Positions 1-10,973 are shown, counted from the first letter of the stretch. The stretch is 64,000 bases of DNA from Euphorbia lathyris (GCF_963576675.1 NC_088913.1:89775001-89839000); one strand, 5' to 3'. Made by a program: numbers and translations. The notes: generated from the sequence alone by a model not told the origin.

Positions 1-777
1 TAAATATATAAAGATGTAACGAAACATTCATACGATAAAATAATTGTTTTCGCAATTAATGTACTTATTATGACAAAATTACAATTAGTAAAAACAATGA
101 AAAAACAAAACCAAATTATGATAGTAATATTTATTAAATTAGACTAATATATTGTTTCGGAAATCAATTTACAAATTTTCATATTTATTTGGGGATTAGA
201 ATGTGTCAGAGATTAATATAAGATATACGATTAATCATTAATCATCTTGAGCTTTTAGTTCAAACGGTTCCATGACATGATATTAGAGTTGCTTGGACCA
301 AACGGTCGAGGGTTCGAGTCCTGGCAACCTCATAAATTTGTAGAATTAAAAACACATGGCGGGTTGGGTCTGTGTTGTACACACTGCATGTCCATTGTGG
401 GGTGTGTCAAATCTTAATATAAGATATACGATTTAGCAGGTTAGGCATGTGTTGTACACGTTGCAAGCCCAATGGGCATTTGCGTATGGGGGTGTGTATG
501 TAACATTTTTCTTACTATATTATGTAGTCACAATAAATCATATTTCACGGTTATTTAATTTTTGTCATAATAGCTAGATTAATGACAAATTATAGTTGTA
601 ACAATAATTAAAAACTAATTATGAGGTAATACAATTTTGTCACTAAAAACTTATTAAGACGGGCTTATTGTGACTAGGATGGTGACAAAACACTTTGTAA
701 CAAGAAGTTTCTTATGACAAAAATATAACTTATTTTGACAAATTAAATTGTCACAACAAGCTTGAATTCTTGTAGTG
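1..777. mobile_element. CACTA (En/Spm-like) transposon, terminal part; rest outside the window
   Basis: The right boundary ends in GAATTCTTGTAGTG (764-777), the reverse complement of the CACTACAAGAA terminus of plant CACTA elements. The 250 bp inside it carry repeated short motifs of the TTGTGACAA and TGTCATAA type in both orientations, as expected of the subterminal repeats that bind CACTA transposase. No coding sequence is visible here. The expected 3-bp target duplication cannot be checked because the other end is missing. The element abuts a broken gypsy reverse transcriptase at 800, so it probably inserted into that older element. Confidence 0.7.
205..505 (+). repeat. Degenerate TRIM/LTR-like repeat inside the CACTA end
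   Basis: A short block reading TTAATATAAGATATACGATT occurs twice (about 213 and 413), flanking a stretch that contains TGATATTAGAGTTG, a decayed form of the initiator-Met-tRNA primer site TGGTATCAGAGC. GGGTTCGAGTCC follows at about 308. A short direct repeat around a Met-tRNA primer site is the layout of a terminal-repeat retrotransposon in miniature. It is too decayed to set exact ends. A tRNA-derived SINE is the alternative. Confidence 0.4.
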
Positions 778-2473
778 GGGAGAAAGCAGGCTTGCGATGT
801 CAGTTCAAGTGCAAAAAAGTGAACAAACATTTCCCATAAAAAATCTCCCCAAGAAAAAACAGAAGGATCCCACTAAGAAGAAGTCTAAGTATATGGTGAT
901 ATCCTACTATGCAATCAATGATACATAACACCTGGTGTCCTTTCGTCTGGTTGACCAACTGGTCGATGCTGGGCAGTGGGTAGCAATCTTTGTGGCACGC
1001 TTTATGAAGTTCGATGAAGTCCACATATATTCTATAGGCCTTTTTAGAATTCTTTATCAAGACCACATTGGCTAGCCACATTAGGTATCATACTTCTTGA
1101 TGAACCCTACGCCATTAGTTTTTTTACTTATTTTTCAATGGCTTCCTACATATCCTTTGCGTGATTTCTCTTTTTCTACTAGATGGGTGTCTTTTTACGT
1201 CCATATTCAGGTTGTGGGTCATGTGCTATGGGGATATCCCTTTATTTCCGTGGGGTCCCATGCAAACACGTCTTTGAACCCAGGGTTATTTGTAGGCCTT
1301 TCTTTAAGGAATCAGGTAGTTGCTTGCCCATTTTCTGCTATCGATCTTCCCTGGTTTGGAATGTTTATGTACCTTCATAGCCTCTCATCTTATCTGGCAC
1401 CTATAATGTCTTGATTACTAATGTCTAATTTGGGGCTAAAGATGCCCAATGCACCTTTTGGGCTTCATCCTATAACTGATTACTATGATGTCACTATTAT
1501 GATATGTGACATGGTGAGCTTCTGTATTTTGATGGTTGCATCGACTTCGGCCAACAATGACCTACTAATGATGGAATAATAATCTAATGATATGTCTGCC
1601 ACTATATATTTATCTTTGACCACTCGTTTCCACTTAAAGTCCTTGAAGGCAACATGGAGCTATATCGTTCCTATGATAGGAACCTTGATGTCAGTGAGCT
1701 AGATGAATGGATATGTGTTTGTTCGCAAATGTGTGTGGGGTATCCTCAATTGCTTAAGCGCTCATATGGTCAACAAGTTCACTAAGATGCTTATGTCTAT
1801 CATGATCCTATAGACTATGAAATGGTTGACGGTCACAAAGATTACCAGGGCCTCGTGTCGAGGAGGTAAAATGAGTGGCCGAATGGAAAAGGCTCCCCAT
1901 GTTAACTCTTGCTCATTTACTCAATGGTGCTCTATCATTGTTTGGGATCCCCAGCATTATTACATGTATCTTGCCCTGGTATCATAAGCATTAAGAGTCA
2001 TCACCTCTTTATTATCGCCTTCCTCACCCTCTAAGCTTATCGCCCCGAGTGGGTTGTTCTCATGGGGAAGGGCCTTGGTCAAGGACACTCTGCCTCCTTT
2101 CTGAAGTGGTGGAATTTGTTTGTTGAATGCCCCTGTTTCTTATGGAATTTTCAATATTTGCCTTTCAGGTAAACCTCTCTTACCTCCCAAGGAGTATCCC
2201 TACTTTGTTGGGTATGCTTAGGTTCTTTACTCATACTTTAGGCTTCTCAAGTGGTGCCACAATATAGCAGCCATGTTTAGCTATATGTACAACTCTTGTG
2301 TTCGAATTTCCATACTTTATGCCGTCTTGGCAAAATGGTCTCAAAGTGTGTCGTCGCCTCCGATTAGAACCCCTGATCTTGCTTTTGTGCTTATTGATGT
2401 CCTTCCTATCCTTGAATTTCTCTTTCTTTTATTTAGGTTGTGATTCTTTATGCTATTTGTCCCTATTAGTTTC
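778..2473 (-). mobile_element. Decayed Ty3/gypsy retrotransposon, pol side
   Basis: The minus strand carries a reverse transcriptase fragment at 800-1081. Upstream of it the sequence has a coding-like character but is broken by many stops and shifts. With the gag-like segment at 4122-5480 it makes one minus-strand gypsy element split by the solo LTR at 2474-4121. The 3' side is cut at the CACTA terminus at 777, so integrase and the other LTR are lost or outside the window. I see no other gene between 1082 and 2473. Confidence 0.55.
800..1081 (-). pseudogene. Ty3/gypsy reverse transcriptase fragment
   Basis: The translation opens with WLANVVLIKNSKKAYRIYVD and continues with HKACHKDCYPLPSID. 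This is the start of the Tat-type gypsy reverse transcriptase domain, where intact copies read WLANVVLVKK...MCVDF.DLN.ACPKD.YPLP.ID. About 65 residues match, then the frame degenerates before the catalytic YVDD box. Changes such as KACPKD to KACHKDC show long decay. The intact homologue in this window is at about 59950-60250. Confidence 0.8.
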
Positions 2474-4121
2474 TGTTGGTGTGCCCTAGTTCGTAGGCAT
2501 TGGTTCTTATAAAATGTATTTGTGTCACATTAATAAAGGCATTAATCTAGTTCATTTATATCTTGTGCTATAATATGAATAGAGAATCCATTGATTGATA
2601 ATCGTAAAACCATATCCCAAGTCTATTCTATCATGGGAATGATTAGGACCACAGACTTGTATATTCGACGACTGTATGGTGGTAATTGATACTAGCCATA
2701 GCACTTGATAAGTCAGTTGTGAATATGGGTACATGTTGTATACATGTGACTGGATCGATCCGCTCGAGAAAACTACATGGTGGTTGTGTCATTAGTTTTC
2801 TTAAGTAGGTCTCTAACTGTCTTCAGACCAGATTTCATTATAATAACAATGTGAGATCCGGTTCACTTTGACATACACATAACAGGTCTGTAACAGGATG
2901 CCAAATACAGGTATGATTGGGTGAACAGGTGAACACATTGGTATTGATAGTGAAGTGATGGAATTACCACTCATGTAACAATGAGATGATATCATAGGTC
3001 ACTTGATAAGTGAGATTGATAAGTGTGTGGCCACACCATGATAAGTAGTTTACTTATCTGATTCGTTAATCTACTTAAGATCAAGAAATATCATAAACAT
3101 CAGAGAGGACGATAGCCGTCATGCCTCTAGTTTATAATATCGATATCAAATGGTAAAAGACGTTAAGAGATAACTACAGGGTCTCTGCATCTTTAGACTG
3201 CTGAAACTGTGTCTTAGTTAGGGGCAATAATGGTTTGCTAGAACCCACTTACTGTCTGTTTGCCATAAGCCCACTGCTAGCTAAAGACAGTCCCATAAGA
3301 TCGTGCACATCGAACATCTGAGTTAGAACTTATAGACGGTACATTGGAGAGATAAAATTAATTAATGGATTGACAGTAAAATGTCAAGGTAATTAATTGG
3401 TGGTTAATTAATTGATTAATTGATACTATGTATCAAGGTAATTAATTAATGGTCTTAAGTGTTGAGTATTTAATTGATTAATTAGTTTGCGTGATGTAAT
3501 TAGTTAATTTGTAAATTAATGAAATTGCATTCGGTGAATAATTAATTAGATCAATACGTTAATTTATTGATTAGTGTTATTCATTTAATTGTGGTAATTA
3601 AATTTAATCTAATCATAATTAATTGCATAGAATAAATATTATTGGTATTTATTTATGTAATTAGATTAGGATTGGATTAGTTTTGTAATTAACCAATTAA
3701 CCCTAAACCATTTAGGTTTAGGAATACACTATATAAATATAAATTAAAACATTAAAACCCTAATTAACTAATACATCATATTCAGCCACCATACACAGGA
3801 GATTCGGCCACTACAATTAGAAAGTGGAGAAATCTTTTGTAAAATATCACAATCTCTCTTGTTCTTCGTTCGTTCTTCGGCTAGCACCGGTTCTGGCTCG
3901 ATAGCTATTCGTGCACCTGACTACGGAGATCTTACTACTTTGTGGATTCTTCAGCCGTCTCTAGAAGAGACAGTCCGGGTATGTTTATATTCCTAAACGG
4001 ATCAAAAGGTTTTATTCAATCAATGGTTAACGGACAAAGATCAAACTAAAATGATTAGAAATAAATTTTAAACCGCAATTCTGCTGCGCTGCAGTTGATT
4101 AACTGGCTTTAATCCCTAACA
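2474..4121 (+). mobile_element. Solo LTR of a Ty1/copia element (Angela/Tork-like)
   Basis: The block starts TGTTGGTGTGCCCTAG and ends AATCCCTAACA, so it has TG...CA termini. The start resembles the TGTTGG...GCCCTAG head of Angela-type copia LTRs. Flanks are GTTTC (2469-2473) and TTTTC (4122-4126), a 5-bp target duplication with one mismatch. It is about 1.65 kb, with a TATA-like CTATATAAATA at 3729, and no primer site, polypurine tract or coding region. It interrupts the minus-strand gypsy element, whose pol and gag remnants lie on either side. A solo LTR arises by recombination between the two LTRs of a full element. Confidence 0.8.
3729..3739 (+). promoter_or_regulatory. TATA box of the solo copia LTR
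   Basis: CTATATAAATA lies 1.25 kb into the LTR, about 390 bp before its end, where the U3/R boundary of such LTRs is expected. It sets the orientation of the LTR as plus. Activity is not implied. Confidence 0.5.
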
Positions 4122-5480
4122 TTTTCCACATAGTTTGTAGTGCATTTATTATCATCATACCTGACAAAGCTTTGGCCTATAACCATTATTTCTTCAAAGT
4201 TGTAAGGAGAGTCAGTGTAGCATTATATCGTAGGGGTTCACAGTTGGTGCCTTTTGCTAAGGCATCTATGACGACCTCAAAGTTTAAGGTCTTTACGAAG
4301 GAGGCCATCTTGTGGAACCTTGTTAGGTAGTCATGTAGAGGCTCAGTGCTCCTTTAGCGGATATCGTGAAAATCATTGCTAATTATCTTAGCCTTTGATG
4401 CTCCAATGAACCAGGCTACTAATAGGTCTTTCAAATGCCTATCAATGGTTCCATGTATCACTCATGTGTTGTTCCAATCAAAGTCGTAGGGGATATCTTA
4501 CACATGACAACATCATCCCTAGTGTACATGTTCATCATGCTCATGAAGGTAGCACAATGCTCATTAGGGTCTCCTAGTCCAGTATAGTGGGTTAACCAAA
4601 GTTTCTTCTAATTTGGGGGCAACAGAGTGTCTATTACTCATTAGGCTAAAGGATTATAGGAGGGTATTTGATAGCCCATTCGAGGACTCTTTTATCTAGA
4701 GACCTTTGGAATAGAACTTCTCATGACTCACATATAATCGACCTGGCGGGCTTGCTTCATATGTTGCAACTTTCAGAAGCTTCGTTATTAGGAGTTTCCT
4801 TTGGGTTAGGTCCATTATTGACCTTGAATTGTTCGTTGTCGACATTGTGGTTGGGCCAGTGAGCACTATTGTCTCGCATGATCAGTGTGATTGTTCCCTA
4901 GTGAGGTATTCCCATATTTGGTGGTTGTTGTGTTGCAACTGCTTGAGACTCTCTCAATTTGTTGTGAGGCTCTTGTAGCTTTTGCAGGACAGATGCAAAT
5001 GTTGCACTAGGGCCTGCATGTTGAGGTTGAAGAATATCTTCATAATTATTGGTTTTGTTGTCATCAGAACCCTGTCGAGAAGCCGTTGAGGCCATGACCA
5101 CTTTCAAGATGCATGTTAGAACCCTGTCGAGAACTCTGGGTTGGCGCTTCCATCATGTTGGCCGAGGACCTCTGGCGATAGGATTGCTCGGGCTGTCATT
5201 CTAGGAGAATTTACCTGAAGGTTGTCTACTAGCTTTCCAAGCTCAATCATTAACTGGTTCTTCAGAGATTGACCTGTGTTGGGGTGACCCTCTAAATAGA
5301 CTCCGATGCTAAAGTCAGTATGAGTATGAGGAAAATACTATAAAAGAATGTAGAATTTGTCTTAAAATGAGAGAAACACTGCATTTTTTATAAGAATTCC
5401 AAAGAGTGAGACTACCTTACTGCCTCCTGGATGATTTGGTGACTCTATAAAGAGACTAATATCTTTGAGAGTCTAAAGTT
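4122..5480 (-). mobile_element. Decayed Ty3/gypsy retrotransposon, gag and 5' LTR side
   Basis: Continuation of the element at 778-2473 beyond the solo LTR. Minus-strand gag-like sequence lies at 4150-4645. An N-terminal, Gln/Ser-rich stretch at 4898-5107 (start MKVVMASTASRQGSDDNK) probably encodes the gag leader. Near 5290 the minus strand reads ACTTTAGCATCGGAGTC, a motif common near the R/U5 part of Tat-type gypsy LTRs and also seen on the plus strand near 8070, so an LTR remnant probably covers about 5285-5480. Frames are broken throughout. Confidence 0.55.
4150..4645 (-). pseudogene. Gypsy gag (retrotransposon gag domain) fragment
   Basis: Minus-strand translation of about 4640-4480 gives YTGLGDPNEHCATFMSMM, then a DDVVMC block and P.TLIGTTHE. 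This matches the gypsy gag pattern Y.G..DP.EH...F......SDA.MC..FP.TL.G.A..W. The tryptophan position is replaced by a stop (TGA). Downstream are F..SKAKIISNDFHDIR-like pieces in other frames. It is a dead fragment with several stops and shifts. Confidence 0.65.
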
Positions 5481-6059
5481 TATTTGAACTTGAGCCTTTA
5501 ATGTATTAAATCTGTAAAAGTTCATGAAACTCATGATTTATTGAGCCTTAAATATTAGTCAAAATTAAACAAGATGCATGAAATAACAATGATTTCTTCT
5601 TTCTTTTTCTATTAACTACTACATATATCAAACTTGTTAGTTTTCTGTTAATAAATTAATTAATTAAGCTTAAACATATTACTAACCATTAATTAATTAA
5701 AGGGTTGAAGTGAAAACTAAGATGATGATGATGATCATCATCATCAACAGTTGTACTTTATTTGAAGCTAGCAAGCTAGCTAAGCTAGGCATGTTAGTTT
5801 GTTGTCAATATCAAGAACCCACTCTTCATTAAAAAGACCATTTCTGGGATCTTGTTCCCATAAACAATTATTTAATTAAATATCAGCATCAAACGTGTAA
5901 ATACAGCAATTTCTTTAATTCTTTGAAGATGGCCAAGTGCCTAAATCCATAGCATAATCCAACTACATTTTTTAATTAAATTATTATGAGATAATAGGAA
6001 ACCAATTCTCCAAGATTTAGTAAATTTATTGTTCATTAATGTTTAATTTTCTTTCTTCA
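5481..6059. other. No gene seen; AT-rich intergenic sequence
   Basis: AT-rich with no credible coding frame. A near-perfect palindrome of GAT/ATC triplets sits at 5722-5748. No terminal repeats or target duplications were found. Confidence 0.5.
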
Positions 6060-6695
6060 TATATTCTTATTGAGATGATCATGTTCAGAGTGTAATCGTA
6101 TTTAAGACTTTCCGTAACAATTTGGTTTGAAGTCGATAGCATCGAGGTAGAAAGTCTGAGCAAGGAAAGATCATCACACCTTTCTTCTTCCTTTTTTTGT
6201 GAAGTGAATGTGAACTAAAAGTACGCTTTGTCAACGCTACTCCACTTCTCTTCTTTATTTAGACAATTTCATATAGCGAAGAAAGATAGGATCTGATAAG
6301 GTTCACCTGCGGATCAGTCTTCTCTTCATTTGTTAATTAGCTCTGTCGGTCCGCTCATCAACTTCTAGCTACTTAGCTCCTTCTCACTGGATCTCTTTCC
6401 CGCATCTCAGACTCGTTCCAGATACCACATCTCGATTAAGATTTTTGTAGTCTGACGCACCATCTGACTTTGCTTTGGAGATTGGGTTTGAACATTGGTC
6501 CTTCGGCCTCTAGACTCCTTGGTTTGACTCTTAGAATTACCAGCCCGATTGGAATTAAGTCCTTCCCTTGACATCTCTGGGACATTATCCAGTCCATCGG
6601 CATTACCAAAGCCCGGCTAGAAGTATATAATAAAATAGAGTGAAAGAGTCCACCCCGAAACCGAGGGGGTACTAACTAAGAGCTGAGTCCTCTCC

Positions 6696-6729
6696 GAACC
6701 GCAAGAGATAGTTGCCCATCATACGGCTC
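6696..6729 (-). ncRNA. Group II intron domain V hairpin
   Basis: Read on the minus strand, the 34 nt begin GAGCCGTATG and end TTGCGGTTC. They fold as group II domain V: a lower stem starting with the catalytic AGC triad (positions 2-4, paired with GUU/GGU), one T-T mismatch at 9/26, a two-nucleotide bulge at 24-25, a five-pair upper stem and a GCAA (GNRA) tetraloop. The 34-nt length and bulge position match the canonical form exactly. A domain VI-like stem (about GAGGAC...CCCCTC) follows at once. Domains I-IV cannot be traced with confidence. Domain V binds catalytic metals in splicing; here it is probably a fossil. Confidence 0.8.
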
Positions 6730-6796
6730 ACCAACTTCACTTGCCTCTATGGGAGGCTCGCAGGATGCCAATAAGACAAGAATGAACCGAATCCCA

Positions 6797-6885
6797 CATC
6801 GAAAATGAAGAGAGAGTGAATTAGGCTTATTAGTAAGGTGTGAATCTAATACATGCAGACGTGTTTTAAAGCCGTGAGTTCGTAA
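6797..6885 (+). repeat. TRIM-like LTR fragment
   Basis: The stretch starts ATCCCACATCGAAAATGAAG and includes CAGACGTGTTTTAAAGCCGTGAG. This resembles a common plant TRIM/LTR repeat with CCCACATCGG near its head and GACGCGTTTTAAAACCGTGAGG further in. Related decayed text occurs near 55975 and 56290. It would be a nuclear insertion inside the organelle-like segment. Ends are not defined. Confidence 0.3.
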
Positions 6886-7559
6886 CAAATGGGAACCCTT
6901 GGATATAAGGATTGTTCGAGTCTATTCCATTTGGCTCAACTCAGAACCATTTGAGCTTAAATCTTTGTGACTTTGAACCTTATCTTTGATAAAGGGTTTA
7001 TGTTTCTAAGAAAGCGTCCAATACACCATATCTTCATCGTCTTTTTTGTTCGGTCGCCAGTAGTGCCGAAAGAAGGATCCGGTTAGCTAAACATTTAGAT
7101 CCCTGCAAACTTCGTTGAAACTCAGAAGTTCCAACCTAACGTTGGGAGTAATCTAACACGGGCATAGGTTGAATTCTTGTAATTCAGCTACCTACTACAC
7201 CATCATGCACGGAAAGTTCATCTCCCATTCTAAGTATTGAGTGAAAAGACCTAACTTTACTTCGGAAGGAGGGTTGTGAGCTATTTCATCGCTTTTTGGA
7301 AGCAAGATGTCATCGTTTCAAGCCATTCATATTGTTCTTTGATGGTTTGAAGAAGTTCTTCGGTCAAAATAGAATGTTGATATGAAATTCTAGGTTCTGA
7401 TTTTCAAGGTTTTTTAACCTTCTCGACACCTTCAGGGGCTTGGGAGTTACGAATTTTCTTGGTGGTGGCTTTAGTTTTGCCAAATTTCAGAATTACAGGA
7501 GGCGAGAAGAAGGGTGTTCACCAGCTTTTCTAGATTTATAGAAAATTGAAGATGATGAA

Positions 7560-8165
7560 GAGTCTTTCAATATTATTAATGCATTTATTATTCGAATGTA
7601 ATAATAACTTTAAGAAGACGGAGTGTATAAAAACATCATTATGATGCATTACAGTTAGAGTAATGATGGTGTTCTCTCAACGAAGAAGCCCTAAAGAGCT
7701 CTTTAAAAGCCTTTTGGGAGGGGGGCTCCTCATATAGTAATTAATGGATTATGGGCTTAGCAAACTAAGGCCCAAACCCATTAATTAACTAAACATCGGA
7801 CCAGCCCATTAAGGAGACTCTCTCCGGAAAACGTGAGTTGAATGGGAGCTTCAGACTTCAAAGGATGCACTCAACTTTGCTCATTGTAGAATTATAGGGT
7901 CCGAAACCTATAAGGAGTTGACACGTGTACAAGTACACAAACCCAAAGGTAAAGAATTATCTATAAATAGCATAGAGATGGAAACAAATAGGTACGTAAT
8001 CTAATATCACTACACTTCTATTGTATTGATTTCAAGTTAGTATTCTCCTTAGAATACCTTTACTGACTTAAGCACCGGAGAGGATTCGTTGGACTCCAGC
8101 CCCTGTGTGACGTGTTTTATGTTCTCAGGTTATCTGAAGTCATCTCAAAACAAATTGGATATTCT
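7560..8165 (+). mobile_element. Ty3/gypsy LTR-like remnant
   Basis: Contains CTATAAATAGCATAGAG (about 7961) as a TATA box. About 110 bp later comes ACTGACTTAAGCACCGGAG (about 8062), then CCAGCCCCTGTGTGACG. This order (TATA, then TGACTTGAGC.TCGGAG, then a CCCC motif) is characteristic of R/U5 of Tat/Ogre-type gypsy LTRs. The TCTGATACCA near 8165 is about where the LTR would end. No coding sequence follows, so this is a solo or truncated LTR. The 230 bp before it (7321-7559) hold no gene I can recognise. Confidence 0.5.
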
Positions 8166-8167
8166 GA

Positions 8168-8480
8168 TACCAGTGGTGTTTGGTGAAGAGATGTTTGAAA
8201 AGGTTTATTGGTTCAAACAAAGCTAATTTTGAAAAAAAAAACTGATCTTATAAACCTTTTCAATTAGCTTATTACTAAATCTCTTTTGAATGACAATTTT
8301 AACCCTAATTACCACCCTTTAACCCTAAATAAAGGTTTTACCATGTCCTTATTTGCCTTTTTACACAAAACAGCAACTAACAATCCGTTAAGTTTTACCA
8401 AATAAGTTTACACCATCAGTTAATCAAATCAGCGCACCAAAAAGTTAATCAACTAACAACTATTTACCATATACAGAGCC
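8168..8480 (+). repeat. Dispersed hAT-like non-autonomous repeat, copy 1
   Basis: Shares long stretches with 54030-54305 in the same order and orientation: a GTTTATTGG...AAAAAGCT head, TTTTCAATTAGCTTATTAC, CCTAAATAAAGGTTTTACCAT, and a tail with CCGTTAAGTTTTACCAAATAAGTTTACAC followed by repeated AATCAGC/AACAACT words. No coding potential. Two diverged copies 46 kb apart support a transposable family. The superfamily is inferred from the GTTTGGT-like edges only. Confidence 0.5.
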
Positions 8481-8870
8481 TATATTTTTTTTTTCATTTG
8501 CACCATATAACTCAAAAAATAAACTCCTAAGCAACACTTCCAACATTAACTTTGAATTAACATAGATTTGTTTGAGGGAAAATTACAAAACTAGGTCAAA
8601 TGGGAGGCCCATTTATATATTTAACCCATTTACTCAACATATTACATATCTAGACTCATTTTGTGTGACTTTCCAAAAATACCCCCAATATTTACGCGCG
8701 GCTCGCCCCATCCCGTCTGACTTCGCATATTCCATACTATGCGAAGTCTGCGAAGTAAATGTTTGGGTTTGCTTGATGAATTTAGTTCGCATATGCGAAG
8801 CCTGGATGTGTTTTGAAGCTAATTCGTGAAGTAGTATATAACAAAAAAGGGCAAACAACAACGGATTCTA

Positions 8871-8974
8871 ACATTCAAATCATAACATTATCAAAATTTA
8901 CAACAAGATTGCCACAATAACAACATTCAAATCATAACATTATCAAAATTTACAACAAGATTGCCACAATAACT
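8871..8974 (+). repeat. Two tandem 52-bp units inside the MULE
   Basis: Unit 1 (8871-8922) and unit 2 (8923-8974) start ACATTCAAATCATAACATTA and are almost identical. Directly after them, CCGGTACCAATTTTGAA (8979) pairs with TTTAAAATTGGCACCGG (9014) as a hairpin. Confidence 0.85.
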
Positions 8975-9249
8975 AATCCGGTACCAATTTTGAAACGAAG
9001 ATTACTCATCCGCTTTAAAATTGGCACCGGATTAAGTTAGGTCCACTTTGAAGATTGGCACCATAGGATTGACACAATCTCTCCTAACGAATCATTTCAG
9101 GAGTGAATGTGTCAATCTTGGGGAAGTTCAACCCTATACAGGAAGGAAAATCATCTTCCCTGCAGCCCAGTACGCCGCCTTCCAGAAAGGGATGTTACGT
9201 ATTCAACCATCTACAGAAAAAATTAACCGTGTTAGTTATGAAAAAGGAC

Positions 9250-9590
9250 GATTTTGGATTCGCGAAATGAAAATTAGCGAAGCATGCGAATGTAAATGTG
9301 CATGGGAAGAGGTGATTTTACTTCGCATAACGATTTTTTCGCGAAGTCTGCGAGGTCTGAAATGTGACTATCTACGTCGCATATCGATGCTTTCGCGAAG
9401 TCTGCGAGGTCTGAAACGTAAGGATCTATTCGCAGACTTCGCGAACTAATAGATTCGCGAGGTAGATCCATACGTTTCAGACTCTTTCTCTTCGGAGAAC
9501 GTCGCGAATTCATCGATTCGCGAAGTAGATCATCAAGTTTCAGGCTCGTTTTCTTCGCAGATCTCCGCGAATTCATCGACTACGCGAAGT
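9250..9590. repeat. Subrepeat array of TCGCGAAG / CTGCGAGG words in the MULE
   Basis: At least six copies of a TTCGCGAAGTCTGCGAGGT-like word occur in both orientations, joined by GTCTGAAA or its complement. The palindrome TTCGCGAA recurs. This gives open frames on both strands with repeated DLADFAK and SRSLRGLK peptides, which I read as products of the repeat, not proteins. Confidence 0.7.
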
Positions 9591-10074
9591 GAATTCATGG
9601 AAAACGTAGGAAAAACATCAGATACTTACATTTTTCGCTCCTAACAATATGATAAACTGTGAAGAACGAAAGAAATAACGTAGAATAACCATTTCTGGAA
9701 TGGTAACAAGAAGAAAGAAACCAATTAACGAACAGGAAGATGAAGAACCATGGCTTCGTTTTCTAGGGTGAGGAAGTTGCAAAATCAAGAGATGAAAAGA
9801 GAACTTCATTGTGATTTGGAAACATGGTGCAGATTTCATGCAATTTAAAGGCAAATAGGAAGATCAAAAGTCTTCAAATCATTAATGGAGGAGCCAAACC
9901 GTTTTCGCGCACCAAGGAGAACAGGGGAGAGAAACCGATAGAGTGAGGGGAAGTGGGAAGGGTAGGGGTATTACGGGAAAGTCACACAAAATGAGTCTAG
10001 ATATGTAATAGGTTGAGTAAATGGGTTAAATATGTAAATGAGCCTCCCATTTGACCTAGTTTTGTAATTTTCCC

Positions 10075-10578
10075 TTTGTTTGAAGAATTAATTAATTAAT
10101 AAAGTGGTAATTAGAGCCGACATTAGTAGATTGTAATTGATGTAAATAGAAAAAGAAAGGACACCTTCAAGAAAAACTAATTGTTATTATATTTAGTAGA
10201 CAGTAACTTAATGGGTTATTTTCTGAGTGACAGATTGATAGATGCATCATGTGCTTAAATGGAAGACACTCCACCAAATTTTCATAAATGGAAACATTAC
10301 AATTAAAGAATCTTTCGCTAATTTTAATTACTTTTATTTCAACTACCTTTGATTAGCTAATATATATATCCTAATCCTCTTTAAAAAAAAAAAAAAAAAA
10401 AAACTCAGGTTAATTAGTTCGGGCTGTGGCGAACTCCAGTGGATAAAAATTAAGGATCCACAAAAAATTTGGAATTTAAATCCGCGACCGATCTTTCCGT
10501 CGCTAATTTGTATAGCGACCAATTTGTTAGAATCCCTGAAATAGTGAAATTAACACGTGATTTTATTGTGTAAATTAC
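10075..10578. other. No gene seen
   Basis: AT-rich flank of the MULE with a 20-nt A run at 10384. Around 10485-10535 the words GCGACCGATCTTTCCGTCGC and TATAGCGACC resemble internal repeats of other plant transposons, too short to classify. Confidence 0.45.
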
Positions 10579-10973
10579 GTAAATTACATATGTGGTGTCA
10601 TATTTCACACAATGTATAAACTTCAATTTTGCACACGAAAGTATATAACATTTTAATTACCTCCCACTAAAGTGTATAATCGGTAATTGTAACTGGTCAA
10701 AACGAAGTCAATGTCCCACGTCAGCAATTTGACTCCATAAAAGTCAAAAGTTGACCGATCAATGCAAACTCAACGCGCCACGTCAGCAAATTTGATTTTT
10801 ATGGAGGTCAAATTGCTGATGTGGTGCGTTGACTTCACATTGACCGGTTACAATTACCGGTTGTATACTTTAATGTGAGGCCACTGAAAGATTGTACACT
10901 TTTGTCTTCAAAATTGAAAGTTGTACACCAAAGTGAAACATGACAAATGTTGTACACGATGTATGTAATTTAT
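10579..10973. mobile_element. Fold-back MITE
   Basis: The left half (GTAAATTACATATGTGGTGTC... through about 10760) is matched inverted by the right half (...GTACACGATGTATGTAATTTAT). Matching arms include GTAATTGTAACTGGTCAA against TTGACCGGTTACAATTAC and CAGCAATTTGACTCCATAAA against TTTATGGAGGTCAAATTGCTG. Arms are about 180 bp with mismatches. No coding sequence, and I could not fix a target duplication. GTAAATTACA edges are typical of MULE-derived MITEs. Confidence 0.75.

Larger units (their letters stand above)
6060..7320 (-). other. Organelle-like segment (candidate nuclear mitochondrial insertion)
   Basis: Base composition and texture differ from the flanks: fewer A/T runs and many mixed words. 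It contains a textbook group II intron domain V on the minus strand (6696-6729), which in plants belongs to mitochondrial or plastid introns. Sequence 3' of domain V on the minus strand (6670 down to about 6100) would be downstream exon or spacer, with an open stretch of about 80 codons. I could not identify the host gene, and the ends are approximate. A TRIM-like fragment may be embedded at 6797-6885. Confidence 0.45.
8576..10074. mobile_element. Non-autonomous Mutator-like element (MULE) with about 100-bp terminal inverted repeats
   Basis: The left end (8576-8675, GGGAAAATTACAAAACTAGG...) is repeated inverted at 9976-10074 (...CTAGTTTTGTAATTTTCCC) with few mismatches. Both ends are flanked by the same 9 bp, TTTGTTTGA (8567-8575 and 10075-10083), the Mutator signature. 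Length is 1,499 bp with no transposase. The interior holds a 52-bp tandem duplication, a hairpin around 8975-9032 and arrays of TTCGCGAAGTCTGCGAGG-like words. The open frames inside overlap these repeats and are probably not genes, although a captured fragment at about 9050-9240 is possible. Confidence 0.93.

Noticed and set aside
280..335. tRNA-gene-like text (GGTTCGAGTCC B box) near the left edge
   Set aside because: No cloverleaf or A box at the right distance. It sits in a TRIM/LTR-like repeat with a decayed Met-tRNA primer site, which explains the resemblance.
9048..9449. 133-codon frame in the MULE as a captured gene
   Set aside because: Its second half is the GC subrepeat array; only about 60 codons are non-repetitive and I recognise no protein family.
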